64,000 nt of DNA from Pandoraea cepalis (GCF_902459665.1 NZ_CABPSL010000002.1:186001-250000); one strand, 5' to 3'; shown: positions 26,247 to 38,360, counted from the first letter of the stretch. The notes: generated by a model not told the origin, from the letters alone. Numbers and translations: made by a program.

Positions 26247-28540
26247 TTGCCCAGGAATTGGAAGTCAGCCTGCACATGGCGTTTATGGAAGCGCGCCAGG
26301 CACGACACGAATTCATCACGGTCGAGCACCTGTTGCTCGCCCTGTTGGATAACCCGACCGCTGCCGAAGTGTTGCGCGCCTGCGCCGCAAATCTTGAGGA
26401 TTTACGGCAGAACCTGCGCAACTTCATCGCCGACAATACGCCGACGGTGCCGGGTAGCGACGAGGTCGACACACAGCCCACGCTCGGGTTCCAGCGCGTG
26501 ATTCAACGCGCCATCATGCACGTGCAATCGACTTCCAACGGCAAGAAGGAAGTGACGGGTGCCAACGTGCTGGTCGCCATCTTCGGTGAAAAGGACTCCC
26601 ACGCGGTCTACTACCTGCAGCAGCAGGGCGTGACGCGTCTGGATGTCGTCAATTTCATCTCTCACGGCATTACCAAGACGGGCGCGCCCGGCGAGTCGGC
26701 CAAGGCCAGCGAAGGCAGTGCCGAAGGGGAAGAGGGGGCGAACGCCAAGGAAAGCCCGCTCGCGCAGTACACCCAGAACCTCAACCAGCTGGCGCGCGAC
26801 GGCAAGATCGATCCGCTCATCGGGCGCGAGGCGGAAGTCGAGCGCGTGGTGCAGGTGCTGTGCCGCCGCCGCAAGAACAACCCGCTGCTCGTCGGCGAAG
26901 CCGGCGTGGGCAAGACAGCCATCGCAGAAGGCCTCGCCTGGCGCGTGACGCGCGGCGAAGTGCCCGAGATCCTGCAGGACGCCACTGTCTACTCGCTCGA
27001 CATGGGCGCATTGCTCGCCGGCACGAAGTATCGCGGTGACTTCGAGCAACGCCTGAAGGCGGTGCTCAAGGAACTCAAGGAGCGCAACAACGCGATCCTG
27101 TTCATCGACGAGATTCATACGCTGATCGGCGCGGGCGCCGCGTCGGGCGGCACGCTCGACGCCTCGAACCTGCTCAAGCCGGCGTTGTCGTCGGGGCAGC
27201 TCAAGTGCATCGGCGCCACGACCTTCACCGAGTATCGCGGCATTTTCGAAAAGGACGCCGCGTTGTCGCGTCGTTTCCAGAAGATCGATGTGAACGAGCC
27301 GACCGTCGAGCAGACCGTGCAGATTCTGCGCGGGCTGAAGTCGCGTTTCGAAGAGCACCACGGCGTGAAGTACTCGTCGAGTGCGCTGTCGGCCGCGGCC
27401 GAGCTGTCCGCCAAGTTCATCACCGACCGTCACCTGCCTGACAAGGCCATCGACGTGATCGACGAAGCCGGCGCCGCCCAGCGCATTCTGCCGAAGTCCA
27501 AGCAGAAGAAGACGATCGGCAAGGGCGAGATCGAGGACATCGTGTCGAAGATTGCGCGCATTCCGGCGCAGAGCGTGTCGGCCGATGACCGCGGCAAGCT
27601 CCAGACGCTCGACCGCGACCTCAAGAGCGTGGTGTTCGGGCAGGACCCGGCCATCGACGCCTTGTCGGCCGCGATCAAGATGTCGCGCGCCGGGCTGGGC
27701 AAGACGGACAAGCCGATCGGCGCGTTCCTGTTCTCGGGCCCGACCGGTGTCGGCAAGACCGAAGTCGCGAAGCAGCTCGCCTTCACGCTGGGCATCGAGC
27801 TGATCCGCTTCGATATGTCGGAGTACATGGAACGTCACGCGGTGAGTCGTCTGATTGGCGCACCCCCGGGATATGTGGGGTTCGATCAGGGCGGGCTGCT
27901 CACCGAAGCCGTCACGAAGAAGCCGCATTGCGTGCTGCTGCTCGACGAAATTGAGAAGGCGCACCCGGACATCTTCAACGTGCTGCTCCAGGTGATGGAC
28001 CACGGCACGCTCACCGACAACAACGGTCGCAAGGCGGATTTCCGTAACGTCATCGTCATCATGACGACGAATGCGGGCGCGGAGACGATCAACCGCGCGA
28101 GCATCGGTTTCACGAACGAGCGTCAGGCCGGCGATGAAATGGCCGACATCAAGCGCATGTTCACGCCGGAGTTCCGCAACCGTCTGGACGCGATCATCAG
28201 CTTCAAGCCGCTCGACGAACAGATCATCCTGCGCGTGGTCGACAAGTTCCTCATCCAGCTCGAAGACCAGTTGCACGAGAAGAAGGTCGAAGTGGTCTTC
28301 ACCGACAAGCTGCGCGCGTTCCTGGCGAAGAAGGGCTTCGATCCGCTGATGGGTGCGCGTCCGATGCAGCGTTTGATCCAGGACACGATCCGTCGTGCGC
28401 TGGCCGACGAATTGCTGTTCGGGCGTCTGACCAGCGGCGGGCGCGTCACCGTGAATCTGGACGAGCACGATCAGGTACAACTGTCGTTCCCGCAGGATGG
28501 CAACGCCCGTGCCGAACCGGAAGCGGCCGAAGTCGAGTAA
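26243..28540 (+). CDS. clpA: ATP-dependent Clp protease ATP-binding subunit ClpA
   Basis: ClpA is the AAA+ unfoldase that feeds proteins to ClpP. The 765-residue protein has the Clp-N repeat domain (1-145), a first AAA module with GEAGVGKT (about 218-225) and [10 protein letters not shown], and a second with GPTGVGKT (about 499-506) and [13 protein letters not shown], ending in the C-terminal small domain ([14 protein letters not shown]). ATG 26243 overlaps the clpS stop. A Ser/Glu/Gly/Ala-rich linker (about 152-172) joins the N domain to AAA-1. clpP is not in the window. Confidence 0.98.
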   Translation: MIAQELEVSLHMAFMEARQARHEFITVEHLLLALLDNPTAAEVLRACAANLEDLRQNLRNFIADNTPTVPGSDEVDTQPTLGFQRVIQRAIMHVQSTSNGKKEVTGANVLVAIFGEKDSHAVYYLQQQGVTRLDVVNFISHGITKTGAPGESAKASEGSAEGEEGANAKESPLAQYTQNLNQLARDGKIDPLIGREAEVERVVQVLCRRRKNNPLLVGEAGVGKTAIAEGLAWRVTRGEVPEILQDATVYSLDMGALLAGTKYRGDFEQRLKAVLKELKERNNAILFIDEIHTLIGAGAASGGTLDASNLLKPALSSGQLKCIGATTFTEYRGIFEKDAALSRRFQKIDVNEPTVEQTVQILRGLKSRFEEHHGVKYSSSALSAAAELSAKFITDRHLPDKAIDVIDEAGAAQRILPKSKQKKTIGKGEIEDIVSKIARIPAQSVSADDRGKLQTLDRDLKSVVFGQDPAIDALSAAIKMSRAGLGKTDKPIGAFLFSGPTGVGKTEVAKQLAFTLGIELIRFDMSEYMERHAVSRLIGAPPGYVGFDQGGLLTEAVTKKPHCVLLLDEIEKAHPDIFNVLLQVMDHGTLTDNNGRKADFRNVIVIMTTNAGAETINRASIGFTNERQAGDEMADIKRMFTPEFRNRLDAIISFKPLDEQIILRVVDKFLIQLEDQLHEKKVEVVFTDKLRAFLAKKGFDPLMGARPMQRLIQDTIRRALADELLFGRLTSGGRVTVNLDEHDQVQLSFPQDGNARAEPEAAEVE

Positions 28541-28559
28541 TCGTCACGGCATCGCCCAA

Positions 28560-28591
28560 TGAAAAAGCGCCGCTTCATGCGGCGCTTTTTC
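28560..28591. terminator. clpA terminator (bidirectional with dut)
   Basis: A 12-bp stem (AAAAAGCGCCGC / GCGGCGCTTTTT) with a 5-nt loop is placed between the convergent clpA and dut genes and is symmetrical, so it serves both. Confidence 0.9.
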
Positions 28592-28631
28592 GTGGTCCTC
28601 GTCGGCCGGGTCGTGTCGCCGCCGCGTGGCG

Positions 28632-29078
28632 TCAGTGCTTGCCGGTGCTGCCGAAACCGCCCGCGCCGCGATCGCTCTCGGGGAACGCGTCGACGAGGTT
28701 GAACGTGGCCTGCACGACCGGCACGATCACCAGTTGCGCCAGACGCTCGAACGGATTCAGCACGAACGGCACATGACCCCGGTTCCAGGTCGAGACCATC
28801 AATTGGCCCTGGTAATCCGAGTCGATCAGTCCCACCAGATTGCCAAGCACGATGCCGTGTTTGTGGCCGAGGCCCGAGCGCGGCAGGATCAACGCGGCGT
28901 AGCCGGGATCGGACAGATGAATTGCCAGCCCCGTCGGCACGAGCACCGTCTGTCCCGGTTCAATGGTCATCGGTGTGTCGAGGCACGCCCGGAGATCGAG
29001 CCCGGCACTGCCCGGCGTGGCATAGGCGGGCAACTGCGAGCGCAGGCGTTCGTCGAGAATCTTGACGTCGAGGTTCAT
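28632..29078 (-). CDS. dut: dUTP diphosphatase
   Basis: Dut hydrolyses dUTP to dUMP, keeping uracil out of DNA. The 148-residue trimeric-type enzyme shows all five motifs: [39 protein letters not shown] and the C-terminal [12 protein letters not shown]. In Burkholderiaceae it commonly follows coaBC; here a luciferase-like gene and an MFS gene lie between them. Confidence 0.97.
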   Translation of the reverse strand: MNLDVKILDERLRSQLPAYATPGSAGLDLRACLDTPMTIEPGQTVLVPTGLAIHLSDPGYAALILPRSGLGHKHGIVLGNLVGLIDSDYQGQLMVSTWNRGHVPFVLNPFERLAQLVIVPVVQATFNLVDAFPESDRGAGGFGSTGKH

Positions 29079-29164
29079 GGTCGTATGGCGTTGGATGAGG
29101 GATGGCTGTCGAAAAATGCGGCCAGGGACGCTTCGCGCACAGGCGGGCGCGTCTCCGGTGCCCG

Positions 29165-30199
29165 TCAGTCGGCGCTGCGCAACGAAAACGCTTGCGCGAG
29201 CAGTTCATGTGAGCGCAGCCGGGCGCGATAACTGCCGGCCACGGTCAACACGACAATTTCGTCGGCCTCGAACTGTTCCTGCAACGCCAGCACGCGTTCA
29301 GTCACGCGCTCTGGGGTGCCGATGATACTACGCGGCTTCTCGCGCGCGATCACGGACAACTCCCGCTCACGATACTGTGCCATGGCCTGCGCGCCTTGCT
29401 CAAGGCTCGGAATCGGCTCGTTCATGCCGTAAGCCATCTGCACGCGCCGAAGGTCTACGCCGGCCTCCAGGGCTTCGGCCTCGGCGTCGGTATCGGCACA
29501 GATGACGAAGAGCGCCACGGCGCAATAGGGTTTGCGCGGCGCGCCCGGCGTGAAGCGCTCGCGGTACGCCTGCGTAACGCGATGGCCATCATGGGCATTG
29601 ATGAAGTGGGCGAAGCAGTAGCGCAGACCGAGCTGCGCGGCAAGCAGGCCACCGAACTCGCTCGAGCCCAGTACCCACAGCTCGGGGCGTGTTGCCACCG
29701 CCGGCTGCAGCAGCACGTCGCGGTATGGGTGATCGTCGGCCAGCGTGTCGTTGAATAGGCCGGCCAGCTCTGCCACCTGTTGCGGGAAGTGCTCGCCGGC
29801 GTCGTACGGCCCTTTCGCAACGGCGCGCGCCGTGCGCATGTCGCCGCCGGGGGCACGTCCGACGCCAAGGTCGATGCGATTCGGAAACAACGCCTCGAGC
29901 ATCAGAAATTGCTCGGCCAGTTTGAACGGGCTGTAGTACGGCAGCATGACGCCGCCCGAGCCGACCCGCAGGTGCTTCGTCACGCTGGCGAGCCGGGCGA
30001 TCATGACCTCCGGTGCCGGATTGGCCACACCACGCAACCCGTGATGCTCCGCACACCAGTAGCGCGTGTAACCCAGGTCGTCGGCGGCCTGCGCCAGTTC
30101 CACGGTCGCTGCGATGGCGTCCGCCACACTGTGGCCGTGAATTACGGGGGTTTGATCGAGGATCGACAGCTTGATGCGTGCTGCGGCCGTAGTCGTCAT
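29165..30199 (-). CDS. LLM class flavin-dependent oxidoreductase (bacterial luciferase-like)
   Basis: A 344-residue single-domain luciferase-like monooxygenase of the MsnO8/YhbW type ([26 protein letters not shown] region, [48 protein letters not shown] region). Such enzymes use reduced FMN and oxygen; the substrate is unknown. ATG 30199 ([11 protein letters not shown]) is chosen because the longer open frame upstream overlaps the MFS gene. It lies 56 bp downstream of the MFS gene, probably in one transcript. Confidence 0.9.
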   Translation of the reverse strand: MTTTAAARIKLSILDQTPVIHGHSVADAIAATVELAQAADDLGYTRYWCAEHHGLRGVANPAPEVMIARLASVTKHLRVGSGGVMLPYYSPFKLAEQFLMLEALFPNRIDLGVGRAPGGDMRTARAVAKGPYDAGEHFPQQVAELAGLFNDTLADDHPYRDVLLQPAVATRPELWVLGSSEFGGLLAAQLGLRYCFAHFINAHDGHRVTQAYRERFTPGAPRKPYCAVALFVICADTDAEAEALEAGVDLRRVQMAYGMNEPIPSLEQGAQAMAQYRERELSVIAREKPRSIIGTPERVTERVLALQEQFEADEIVVLTVAGSYRARLRSHELLAQAFSLRSAD

Positions 30200-30255
30200 G
30201 AGTTCGAGGCTCCAGGTCGATGGCGTCGGGCCATCGACATCGTAGTGATGCGAAA

Positions 30256-31476
30256 TCAGTGGCCGCTGCCGGCGGACGAATCCGCGGGTGTCGCGACCGG
30301 GCCTGCGTGCGGCAGGCGCGCAATCATGAGAATCGCGACGATGCCGCCGAGGGCACCGCACAGGAAGATCGAGGCATAGCCGAAATAGTTGGCGACGAGT
30401 CCGGCCATCGGACCGATCAGCCCAAGCGCCAGATCGAAGAATGCCGAGTAGGCCGCCAGCGCCGCGCCGCGGTTCTGCGGCGGGACCTGACGCAGCGCCT
30501 CCACGCCGAGGGCCGGGAAGACCAGCGAGAAGCCCACACCGGTGAGTCCGGCGCCCACGAGGGCCATATCCGGGTTCACTGCGCCCCACAGCAGGAACTG
30601 GCCGATGGCGCTGAACACGAGCGAGGCCATGGCCACGCGGCGTCCGCCGAATCGATCGACGGCGTGCGCGAGCACGATCCGTATGCCGATAAAGCATGCG
30701 CTATAGAGCGTGAGCGCGAACGCGGCACCCGACCAGCCGTGGCTCGCATAGTACAGCGTGATGAACGCGGCAATGACGGCATAGCCGATGCTGCCCAGCG
30801 TCATGGCCAGTCCCGGGCGCCATACCAGTCCCACCACACGGAAGAACGGCAAGCGATTCCCGCCAATGGGCGCGGCTGCTGGCAGACGCAGCGCGATCGC
30901 GAACGCGATGGCGGGCAGCGCGATGTTCACCAGCGAGACCGCCGTAAAGCCGGCCGATTGCAGCAGGTAGGCCCCGAACGGGGCACCGATGGCGATCGCC
31001 GTGTACATGGACACGCCTTGCCACGAAATCGCCTTGCTGGCGTGGGCGGCGCCGAGCAGGCCGATGCCCCACGACATGCCGCCGGTCAGGATCAGGCTTT
31101 CGCCGAAGCCGAGCACAACGCGTCCCGCGATGAGAATGCCCAGCGCAAGTGCCGGGTGCGGCACCATCGACGCCGCCAGATAGAGCACGCCCGCCACGCC
31201 GCAGCCGCACAGGCCGGTCAGCACGGCGCGGCGCGGGCCGCGGGTGTCGACGGTGCGTCCGGCGTAGGAGCGCAGCAGCAATGTAACGACCGACTGGATG
31301 CCGATGGTCACGCCCACCACGAAGGCGCCGTAGCCGAGCGTTTCGTGCACGTAGACCGGCAGTACGGGCAGCGGCATGCCGATCGTCATGAAACCGAAGA
31401 ACATGATTGCGGCGAGCATGCTCAGGGTCCCGTAGACGCTGACGGCGGGCCGCGCGGAGGTATGAGGTTGCGTCAT
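30256..31476 (-). CDS. MFS transporter (YhhS-like)
   Basis: A 406-residue major facilitator protein with twelve predicted transmembrane helices. It has YhhS/SetA-like features: RSYAGRTVDTRGPRRA in the 2-3 loop and RVVLGFGESLILTGGMSWGIG in helix 5. Members of this group export sugars or drugs; the substrate here is unknown. It follows coaBC after 172 bp and precedes the luciferase-like gene, and the two may form an accessory insertion in the coaBC-dut block. Confidence 0.88.
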   Translation of the reverse strand: MTQPHTSARPAVSVYGTLSMLAAIMFFGFMTIGMPLPVLPVYVHETLGYGAFVVGVTIGIQSVVTLLLRSYAGRTVDTRGPRRAVLTGLCGCGVAGVLYLAASMVPHPALALGILIAGRVVLGFGESLILTGGMSWGIGLLGAAHASKAISWQGVSMYTAIAIGAPFGAYLLQSAGFTAVSLVNIALPAIAFAIALRLPAAAPIGGNRLPFFRVVGLVWRPGLAMTLGSIGYAVIAAFITLYYASHGWSGAAFALTLYSACFIGIRIVLAHAVDRFGGRRVAMASLVFSAIGQFLLWGAVNPDMALVGAGLTGVGFSLVFPALGVEALRQVPPQNRGAALAAYSAFFDLALGLIGPMAGLVANYFGYASIFLCGALGGIVAILMIARLPHAGPVATPADSSAGSGH

Positions 31477-31648
31477 TGGGCTTGTTATTGTTTGCGATGG
31501 CCTTCGAGGGCCGACGGCGGAAGGGCCGCGGTGCTGAGGCCGTGACGTCGAGCGTTGCCGCCAGTCTGTCAGCGTCGCCGGACAACGACGATGACAGACG
31601 AGACACCGATGAGACGGTGTGCGGCGCGTGGTTGGGCGCAGACGATCG

Positions 31649-32860
31649 TCAGCCCGGCGCGCGCGAGGGAAGCCGGGCGGCGATTTCGGCGATCAGGCGT
31701 TGGGCGAGCGATGCCTTGTCGGCACGCGGCAGGTGTTGCTGCCCGGCCTCGTCGAACAGGATGACCTCGTTGTCGTCCTGCCCGAACGTGGCCGGCCCGA
31801 GATTGCCGACGAGCAACGGCACCTGCTTGCGTTTGCGCTTCTGGGCGCCATGCGTCTCCAGATCGCCCGACTCGGCCGCGAACCCTACGCAGTAGGGCGG
31901 CGTCGGCAACTGCGCGACGGCCGCGAGGATGTCAGGGTTCTGCACGAATTCGAGCGTTGGCACGTCGGCGTCGCCCGCCTTCTTGATCTTGTCGCGGGCC
32001 ACCTCGCGCACGCGCCAATCGGCCACGGCGGCCACCGCGATGAAGATGTCGTTGTGCGAGATGTCTGCCATCACGGCGTCGTACATTTGCTGCGCGGTCT
32101 GGACGTTGCGGCGCGTGACGCCGTAGGGTGTCGTCAGCGCGCACGGGCCCGCGATCAGATGCACCTCGGCACCGGCCTGCGCCGCGGCACGCGCGAGCGC
32201 GAAGCCCATCTTGCCGCTGGACAGATTGGTGAGGCCGCGGACCGGGTCGATGGGCTCGAACGTCGGGCCGGCGGTAATGAGCACGCGGCGCCCGGCGAGT
32301 CGCTTGGGCTGGAAGAAGCTGGCAAGCGCCTCGAACAGGTCCTCCGGTTCGAGCATCCGCCCGTCGCCGATTTCGCCGCAGGCCTGCTCGCCGCTGCCGG
32401 GGCCGAGGACCGCGACGCCATCGCCGCGCAGCGTCGCCGCATTGCGCTGAGTGGCCGGGTTGGCCCACATCTGACGGTTCATCGCGGGCGCCACCAGCAG
32501 CGGGCAATCGCGCGCCACGCACAGCGTGGACAGCAGATCGTCCGCCATGCCGTGCGCGAGCTTGGCGAGAAAGTCGGTGGAGGCCGGGGCGATGAGAATG
32601 GCGTCGGCCTCGCGCGAGAGGTCGATGTGCGCCATGTTGTTGTCGATGCGGCCATCCCACTGACTGGTGAAGACCGGGCGGCCCGAGAGCGCCTGCATCG
32701 TGAGTGGGGTGATGAATTGCGTGGCGGCCTCGGTCATCACGACCTGCACCGTCGCACCGGCCTTGATGAGCAACCGGGTGAGTTCGGCCGACTTGTAGCA
32801 GGCAATGCCGCCGGTCAGGCCGAGAACGATGGTCTTGCCCGCAAGTTCACCGCGATCCAT
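31649..32860 (-). CDS. coaBC: Bifunctional phosphopantothenoylcysteine decarboxylase / phosphopantothenate-cysteine ligase
   Basis: CoaBC carries out two steps of coenzyme A synthesis. The 403-residue fusion has the flavin-binding CoaC half ([45 protein letters not shown]) and the CoaB half ([28 protein letters not shown] region, [13 protein letters not shown]). ATG 32860 is favoured over one six codons upstream because GGAGGAGG is correctly spaced for it. It follows lspA by 76 bp. Confidence 0.97.
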   Translation of the reverse strand: MDRGELAGKTIVLGLTGGIACYKSAELTRLLIKAGATVQVVMTEAATQFITPLTMQALSGRPVFTSQWDGRIDNNMAHIDLSREADAILIAPASTDFLAKLAHGMADDLLSTLCVARDCPLLVAPAMNRQMWANPATQRNAATLRGDGVAVLGPGSGEQACGEIGDGRMLEPEDLFEALASFFQPKRLAGRRVLITAGPTFEPIDPVRGLTNLSSGKMGFALARAAAQAGAEVHLIAGPCALTTPYGVTRRNVQTAQQMYDAVMADISHNDIFIAVAAVADWRVREVARDKIKKAGDADVPTLEFVQNPDILAAVAQLPTPPYCVGFAAESGDLETHGAQKRKRKQVPLLVGNLGPATFGQDDNEVILFDEAGQQHLPRADKASLAQRLIAEIAARLPSRAPG

Positions 32861-32936
32861 AGGAAGTGCCTCCTCCAAAGTGCTGCGCGGCGCCTCCTGG
32901 GCGCCGCGACGGTGTTTTGCCTCGATCCGCGGTGCG

Positions 32937-33482
32937 CTATTTGCCGCGCCGCACGCGTCGCAGCTCGTCGATCACCAGCAGTACGGCGCCCACGCAAATG
33001 GCCGAGTCAGCCATGTTGAACGCCGGCCAATGCCAGCCGCCGACGTGAAAGTCCAGAAAGTCGATCACGTGGCCGTAGATCACCCGATCGATCACGTTGC
33101 CCAGCGCGCCGCCCAGAATCAGCGAGAGCGACAGGCAGAACATCTTCTGGCCGTGATGGCGCTTGAGCAGGAAGATGATCACGGTCGCCGCCACCAGACC
33201 GAGCAGCGTGAAGAACCAGCGCTGCCAACCGCCCGCGGCCGCCAGGAAGCTGAACGCCGCGCCCTTGTTGTACACCAGCACCAGATTGAAGAACGACGTC
33301 AACGGATGAAACTCGCCGTACTGGAACGTCTTCAGAATCGTCAGCTTGGTGACCTGATCGATCAGGATCGCGATGACCGCGACCCCAAGCCACGGGGCCA
33401 AGCCATAAGCGGCGCCACCCCGCGCGCCCCCATTGCCATTGCTGCGTCGTGCGCCCGTACGGGCGCCTGCCTTGCTTGCCAT
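32937..33482 (-). CDS. lspA: Lipoprotein signal peptidase II
   Basis: LspA cleaves prolipoproteins at the lipid-modified Cys in the inner membrane. The 181-residue protein has four transmembrane helices and the aspartic protease motifs [18 protein letters not shown]...DFLDF and FNMADSAI (catalytic Asp residues in GNVIDR and NMADS). A Gly/Arg-rich N-terminal extension of about 25 residues precedes the first helix. The ATG overlaps the ileS stop by one base (TAATG), so translation is coupled. Confidence 0.97.
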   Translation of the reverse strand: MASKAGARTGARRSNGNGGARGGAAYGLAPWLGVAVIAILIDQVTKLTILKTFQYGEFHPLTSFFNLVLVYNKGAAFSFLAAAGGWQRWFFTLLGLVAATVIIFLLKRHHGQKMFCLSLSLILGGALGNVIDRVIYGHVIDFLDFHVGGWHWPAFNMADSAICVGAVLLVIDELRRVRRGK

Positions 33483-36319
33483 TATGCCGCGCTCCGGTGT
33501 TCGCCGCTGCCGAACAGATTCGACACGCAGCGGCCACAAAGGGTGGGATGGGCCGCGTCTGCGCCCACGTCTTCACGATAGTGCCAGCAACGCTCGCACT
33601 TCTGGTGCGAGGACGGCGTGACCATCACGCCTTCGTCGGCTTCGGTCGCCACCTGCGTGACGGCCGCCGCCGACGTGATCAACACGAAGCGCAGGTCGTC
33701 GCCGAGGCTCGCCAGCACCTCGTACTTGCGCCCCGAGACGCGCACGTCGACTTCGGCCTGCAGCGACGAACCGATCTGCTCCGCCGCGCGTGCCTCTTCG
33801 AGCGCCTTGGTGACGTCGCCGCGCACCGTGCGCAGGAGGTACCACTTCTCAAGCAGACGCGAGCCTTCCGCGACGTCCGGATAAGCGTAGTACGTCTCCG
33901 TGAAGATCGTGTCATTGCCCGGCTGGAACACCTGCCATGCTTCTTCGGCCGTGAACGACAGGAACGGGGCCATGAGCTTGAGCAGGCCATGCGTGATGTG
34001 GTACAGGGCGTTCTGGGCGGCGCGGCGGGCCGGCGAGTCCGGTGCGCTCGTGTACAGACGATCCTTCAGAATGTCGAGGTAGAAGCCGCCGAGGTCCTCG
34101 GAGCAGAACGTCTGGAGCTTGGCCACGACCGGATGGAACTCGTAGCGGTCGTAGTGGCCGAGCACTTCGGTTTGCAGCGACTGGGCCAATGCCACGGCGT
34201 AGCGGTCGATTTCCAGCCATTGGTCGGCCGGCAGCGCGTGCTTCGCGTGGTCGTAATCGGCCAGATTCGAGAGCAGGAAGCGCAGCGTGTTACGGATACG
34301 GCGATACCCTTCGGTGACGCGCTTGAGGATTTCGTCCGAGATCGACAGCTCGCCCGAGTAATCGGTCGACGCTACCCACAGGCGGATGATTTCGGCACCG
34401 AGCTTGTCTGCGACGTCTTGCGGCAGAATCGTGTTGCCGATCGATTTCGACATCTTGCGGCCCTGCCCGTCGACCGTGAAGCCATGCGTGAGCAGCGCCT
34501 TGTACGGCGGGCGGCCGTCGATCATCGAGGCCGTGAGCAGCGACGAATGGAACCAGCCGCGGTGCTGATCCGAGCCTTCCAGATACAGGTCGGCCGGGAA
34601 GCCCAGTTCATGCGCGTGCGAGCCGCGCAGCACATGCCAGTGCGTCGTGCCCGAGTCGAACCACACGTCGAGCGTGTCGCGGTTCTTCACGTAATCCTTG
34701 GCCTCGTCGCCGAGCAGCTCCACCGGGTCGAGCGTTTGCCACGCTTCGATGCCTTCGGTTTCCACGCGCTTGGCCACGGCTTCGAGCAGTTCCGGGGTGC
34801 GCGGATGCAGCGCGCCGGTTTCCCTGTGCACGAAGAAGGCCATCGGCACGCCCCATTGGCGCTGGCGCGAGAGCGTCCAGTCCGGGCGGTGCGCGATCAT
34901 GTTGTGCAGACGCTGCTTGCCCCACGCCGGGAAGAACTCGGTGGCTTCGATGCCCGCGAGCGCGATCTCGCGCAGGGTGTTGCCGCCGCCCGGCGCGCCG
35001 TCGACCGGCTTCACGTCCATGCCCGCGAACCACTGGTTCGTCGCGCGATAGATGATCGGGGACTTGTGACGCCAGCAGTGCATGTAGCTGTGCGTGTACT
35101 TGAACGAGTGGAACAGTGTACCGGCTTCGCGCAGCGCTTCGACGATCTGCGGGTTGGCGTCCCAGATCGACTGGCCGCCGAACAGCGGCAGGCTGTCCTG
35201 ATAGTGTCCGTCGCCCAGCACCGGCATGCGGATATCCGCGTCGGACATGCCGTGCGCCTTGCACGACACGAAGTCTTCCACGCCATAGGCGGGGGCCGAG
35301 TGGACGATGCCCGTCCCCGTTTCGGTCGTCACGTAGTCGCCGAGATAGACCGGCGAGGTGCGCGCGTAGCCGGCGTCGGCCGTCGACAAGGGGTGACGGA
35401 AGCGGATCAGCGAGAGCGCTTCGCCCTTCGTGCGCGCGACGATGTCGCCGTGCAGGCCGTAAGTCTTCAGGCAGTCTTCAACGCGTTCGCTTGCCAGAAT
35501 CAGCAGACCGCGCTCGGTCGAGACCAGCGCGTATTCGACTTCCGGGTGAACATTGAGCGCCTGGTTCGACGGGATCGTCCACGGGGTGGTCGTCCAGATG
35601 ACGATGTGGCCGTCTTCGTGCGGCAGCTTCGGCAGGCCGAAGGCCTTCGCGACTTTCTCCGGCTCGGCGAAGGCAAAGCCGACATCGATGGCCAGGTCGG
35701 TCTTGTCCTTGTACTCGACTTCCGCTTCGGCGAGTGCCGATCCGCAGTCGAAGCACCAGTTCACCGGCTTCAGGCCACGGTAGACGTAGCCGTTCTCCAT
35801 GATCTTCGCGAGCGCACGAAGCTCGTTCGCTTCGTTCGAGAAGTTCATGGTCTTATACGGGTTGTCCCAGTCGCCGAGCACGCCCAGACGCTTGAAGTTG
35901 GGCTTCTGGCGTTCGATCTGTTCCGCCGCGTAGGCGCGCGCCTTTTCCTGCACTTCGCGCACCGGCAGGTGCTTGCCGAACTGCTTTTCGATCTGGATTT
36001 CGATCGGCATGCCGTGGCAATCCCAGCCCGGCACATAGGCGGCGTCGAAGCCCGCCAGGCTGCGTGCCTTGACGATCATGTCCTTAAGGATCTTGTTGAC
36101 CGCGTGGCCGAGGTGGATGTCTCCGTTGGCATACGGCGGGCCGTCATGCAGGATGAACTTCGGACGGCCTTTGCTTGCGCGGCGGATCTTGTCGTAGATC
36201 TTCTTGTCCTGCCATTGCTTGACCCACTGAGGCTCGCGCTTGGGCAGATCGCCGCGCATCGGGAACGGCGTGTCCAGCAGGTTGACGGGATATTTGCTCG
36301 GGGCTTTCTTTTCGCTCAT
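33482..36319 (-). CDS. ileS: Isoleucyl-tRNA synthetase
   Basis: IleS charges tRNA-Ile with isoleucine and edits valine. The 945-residue class I enzyme has [16 protein letters not shown] (HIGH motif, 69-72), the CP1 editing domain with [19 protein letters not shown] near residue 620 ([10 protein letters not shown]), and a C-terminal zinc finger ([10 protein letters not shown] and CGRC). Gene order ribF-ileS-lspA is classical for Proteobacteria. The 159-bp gap before it contains no T-box or attenuator that I can see. Confidence 0.99.
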   Translation of the reverse strand: MSEKKAPSKYPVNLLDTPFPMRGDLPKREPQWVKQWQDKKIYDKIRRASKGRPKFILHDGPPYANGDIHLGHAVNKILKDMIVKARSLAGFDAAYVPGWDCHGMPIEIQIEKQFGKHLPVREVQEKARAYAAEQIERQKPNFKRLGVLGDWDNPYKTMNFSNEANELRALAKIMENGYVYRGLKPVNWCFDCGSALAEAEVEYKDKTDLAIDVGFAFAEPEKVAKAFGLPKLPHEDGHIVIWTTTPWTIPSNQALNVHPEVEYALVSTERGLLILASERVEDCLKTYGLHGDIVARTKGEALSLIRFRHPLSTADAGYARTSPVYLGDYVTTETGTGIVHSAPAYGVEDFVSCKAHGMSDADIRMPVLGDGHYQDSLPLFGGQSIWDANPQIVEALREAGTLFHSFKYTHSYMHCWRHKSPIIYRATNQWFAGMDVKPVDGAPGGGNTLREIALAGIEATEFFPAWGKQRLHNMIAHRPDWTLSRQRQWGVPMAFFVHRETGALHPRTPELLEAVAKRVETEGIEAWQTLDPVELLGDEAKDYVKNRDTLDVWFDSGTTHWHVLRGSHAHELGFPADLYLEGSDQHRGWFHSSLLTASMIDGRPPYKALLTHGFTVDGQGRKMSKSIGNTILPQDVADKLGAEIIRLWVASTDYSGELSISDEILKRVTEGYRRIRNTLRFLLSNLADYDHAKHALPADQWLEIDRYAVALAQSLQTEVLGHYDRYEFHPVVAKLQTFCSEDLGGFYLDILKDRLYTSAPDSPARRAAQNALYHITHGLLKLMAPFLSFTAEEAWQVFQPGNDTIFTETYYAYPDVAEGSRLLEKWYLLRTVRGDVTKALEEARAAEQIGSSLQAEVDVRVSGRKYEVLASLGDDLRFVLITSAAAVTQVATEADEGVMVTPSSHQKCERCWHYREDVGADAAHPTLCGRCVSNLFGSGEHRSAA

Positions 36320-36478
36320 GGGGCTTCGCTACGAATTTGGAATGTCGGGTATGGGGCGCTCGCGCCGTTGGCGTTGCAGGCGGGCCTTGTGGGCCGGAAG
36401 CGGCAACGCCCGGGCAGGTGCCAGTGGCGGCGGCGGGCCGCGCGCGAGGCGCTGGGCGCCGGCGCACGCGGGCGAAGA

Positions 36479-37471
36479 TCAACTAATTCGGTCGGTAGCC
36501 GAGGTGGCAAAGTCGCGTCGTGCGCTCGGGCTGTTGGCATCAAGCGCATGCGCGAAGTAGGCGCGCGCCTCGCGCGTGTCCTGCGCGATGGCGGCTTCCA
36601 GTTCGGCCAGCCCGTCGAATTTGGCTTCGTCACGCAACTTCTGCAAGAATTCCACACGCACCAGCTTGCCATAACAATCGCCGTCGAAATCGAGCAGGTG
36701 GACTTCGAGCAGCACGCGCCCGGAATCGTCCACCGTCGGGCGCCAACCCAGGCTGGCCACGGCGGGCAGCGGTCGGTCCGCCAGGCCATGCACCTGCACG
36801 ACGAAAATTCCCGTCAACGCCGGATGCTTGTGGGCGATGCGCAGATTGAGCGTCGGGAAGCCCAGCTTGCGGCCGAGCTTCATGCCATGCACGACGTGGC
36901 CCGTGATCGCGTACGGACGGCCGAGCAGCGCATGGGCGCGCTCGAAATTGCCGTCGGCGAGCGCCGTGCGCACTTCGGAGCTGGAAATCCGCACGCCGTC
37001 GTGTGCGAAGGTCGGCATTTGTTCGACGACGAAATCGAAGCGACGGCCGGCATCGCGCAAATATTCGATGTCGCCCGCGCGTTTCGCGCCGAAGCGGAAG
37101 TCGTCGCCCACGAGCAGCCACCGGGTGTGCAACCCGTCGACGATGATGTTGCGCACGAAGTCTTCAGGCGACTGGCCGGCGAAATGGGCGTTGAAGTGTT
37201 CCACCACCAGTCGGTCGACCCCATGCGAGCGAAGCGCCTCGAACTTGTCGCGCAGGTTGGAAATGCGCGCGGGCGCCCGGTCGGGCATGAAATACTCACG
37301 GGGATGGGGCTCGAACGTCATCACGCACACCGGCAGGCCGCGTGCGGCCGCCGAGGCGCGGACGCGCGCGAGCAGCGCCTGGTGGCCCAGGTGCACGCCG
37401 TCGAAATTGCCGATCGTCAGCACGCAGGGCGCTTTGCTCTGCGCGTTGGGTAGACCCCGGAAGACTCGCAC
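36479..37471 (-). CDS. ribF: Bifunctional riboflavin kinase / FAD synthetase
   Basis: RibF makes FMN from riboflavin and FAD from FMN. The 330-residue protein has the N-terminal nucleotidyltransferase motif NFDGVHLGHQALL and FGAKRAGD, and the C-terminal kinase motif GRKLGFPTLNLRI. It is the first gene of ribF-ileS-lspA-coaBC. No FMN riboswitch is visible upstream. Confidence 0.97.
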   Translation of the reverse strand: MRVFRGLPNAQSKAPCVLTIGNFDGVHLGHQALLARVRASAAARGLPVCVMTFEPHPREYFMPDRAPARISNLRDKFEALRSHGVDRLVVEHFNAHFAGQSPEDFVRNIIVDGLHTRWLLVGDDFRFGAKRAGDIEYLRDAGRRFDFVVEQMPTFAHDGVRISSSEVRTALADGNFERAHALLGRPYAITGHVVHGMKLGRKLGFPTLNLRIAHKHPALTGIFVVQVHGLADRPLPAVASLGWRPTVDDSGRVLLEVHLLDFDGDCYGKLVRVEFLQKLRDEAKFDGLAELEAAIAQDTREARAYFAHALDANSPSARRDFATSATDRIS

Positions 37472-37709
37472 GATAATGGAAGCGTCAGGTCAGGACGTCG
37501 AATTGAGCGTTGGTGGATAATCCCGCGCGGCGCGGTTGCGAAGACCCACCGGCCTGCGGCGACGGGGCGAGCCCAGGGCGGCGCAGGACGGCCGATCCGA
37601 CATTGCGGCGCCGCAGAACGTTGAATTATAAACGCTTCGGGGCCATCGCGGCGTACGACGCGGTCAATGCCACGTGTCTGGTGCGTCGCACCAATGATAA
37701 AATCCTGCG

Positions 37710-38360
37710 ATGAAGAACATTGTCATCCTGATTTCCGGACGAGGCAGCAATATGGAGGCCATCGTCCGTGCCTGTACTGCAGAAGGCTGGCCGGCCCGCG
37801 TGGCGGCCATCATTACCAATCGCGCCGACGCCGAAGGCCTGGCATTCGCCCGGGAAAACGGCATCGCAACGGCCGTGGTGCCCAGCCAGGGCAAGACGCG
37901 TGAGGCGTTCGACGCCGAACTTGCCGCCGAGATCGATCGCCATCAGCCCGATGTGGTGGTGCTCGCCGGCTTCATGCGCATTCTGACGCCGGCCTTTACC
38001 GAGCGCTACGCCGGCCGACTCCTGAACATTCACCCGTCGCTGTTGCCCGCCTTCCCGGGGCTGCAAACGCACGCCCGCGCGCTCGACGCCGGCTGCAAGG
38101 TCGTCGGTGCAACCGTGCATTTCGTCACGGCCGAGCTCGATCACGGCCCGTACGTCCTGCAGGCGGCCTTGCCGGTGCGGGCAGGAGACACCCCCGAGAC
38201 GCTGGCCGAGCGCATTCTGCCGCTGGAACACATCATTTATCCGCGCGCCGTGCGCTGGTTCGTGGAAGATCGTCTGGTCGTGGCCGATGGCCGCGTGACG
38301 ATCACGCCCGGGGCCGACGGCACGCCCGATCCGCAATGGCTTTTTGGTGAGGACGCATGA
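37710..38360 (+). CDS. purN: Phosphoribosylglycinamide formyltransferase
   Basis: PurN transfers a formyl group from 10-formyl-tetrahydrofolate to GAR in purine synthesis. The 216-residue protein has GRGSNMEAI, the catalytic block HPSLLPAFPGLQTHARAL, and HFVTAELDHGP. Its stop overlaps the next gene start (ATGA). There is no Shine-Dalgarno: TAAAAT (37698-37703) ends six bases before the ATG, so translation may be leaderless. It is divergent from ribF. Confidence 0.97.
   Translation: MKNIVILISGRGSNMEAIVRACTAEGWPARVAAIITNRADAEGLAFARENGIATAVVPSQGKTREAFDAELAAEIDRHQPDVVVLAGFMRILTPAFTERYAGRLLNIHPSLLPAFPGLQTHARALDAGCKVVGATVHFVTAELDHGPYVLQAALPVRAGDTPETLAERILPLEHIIYPRAVRWFVEDRLVVADGRVTITPGADGTPDPQWLFGEDA

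Noticed and set aside
26402-28480. A 692-codon open frame antisense to clpA
   Set aside because: clpA is complete on the plus strand; the antisense frame has no domain resemblance.
36320-36478. Possible T-box or attenuator before ileS
   Set aside because: The leader has no T-box, terminator or Ile-rich ORF; T-boxes are also not expected in this group.
33449-37453. A 1334-codon open frame on the plus strand
   Set aside because: It lies antisense to ileS and ribF, which carry every expected motif; the long frame is a GC-rich antisense shadow.
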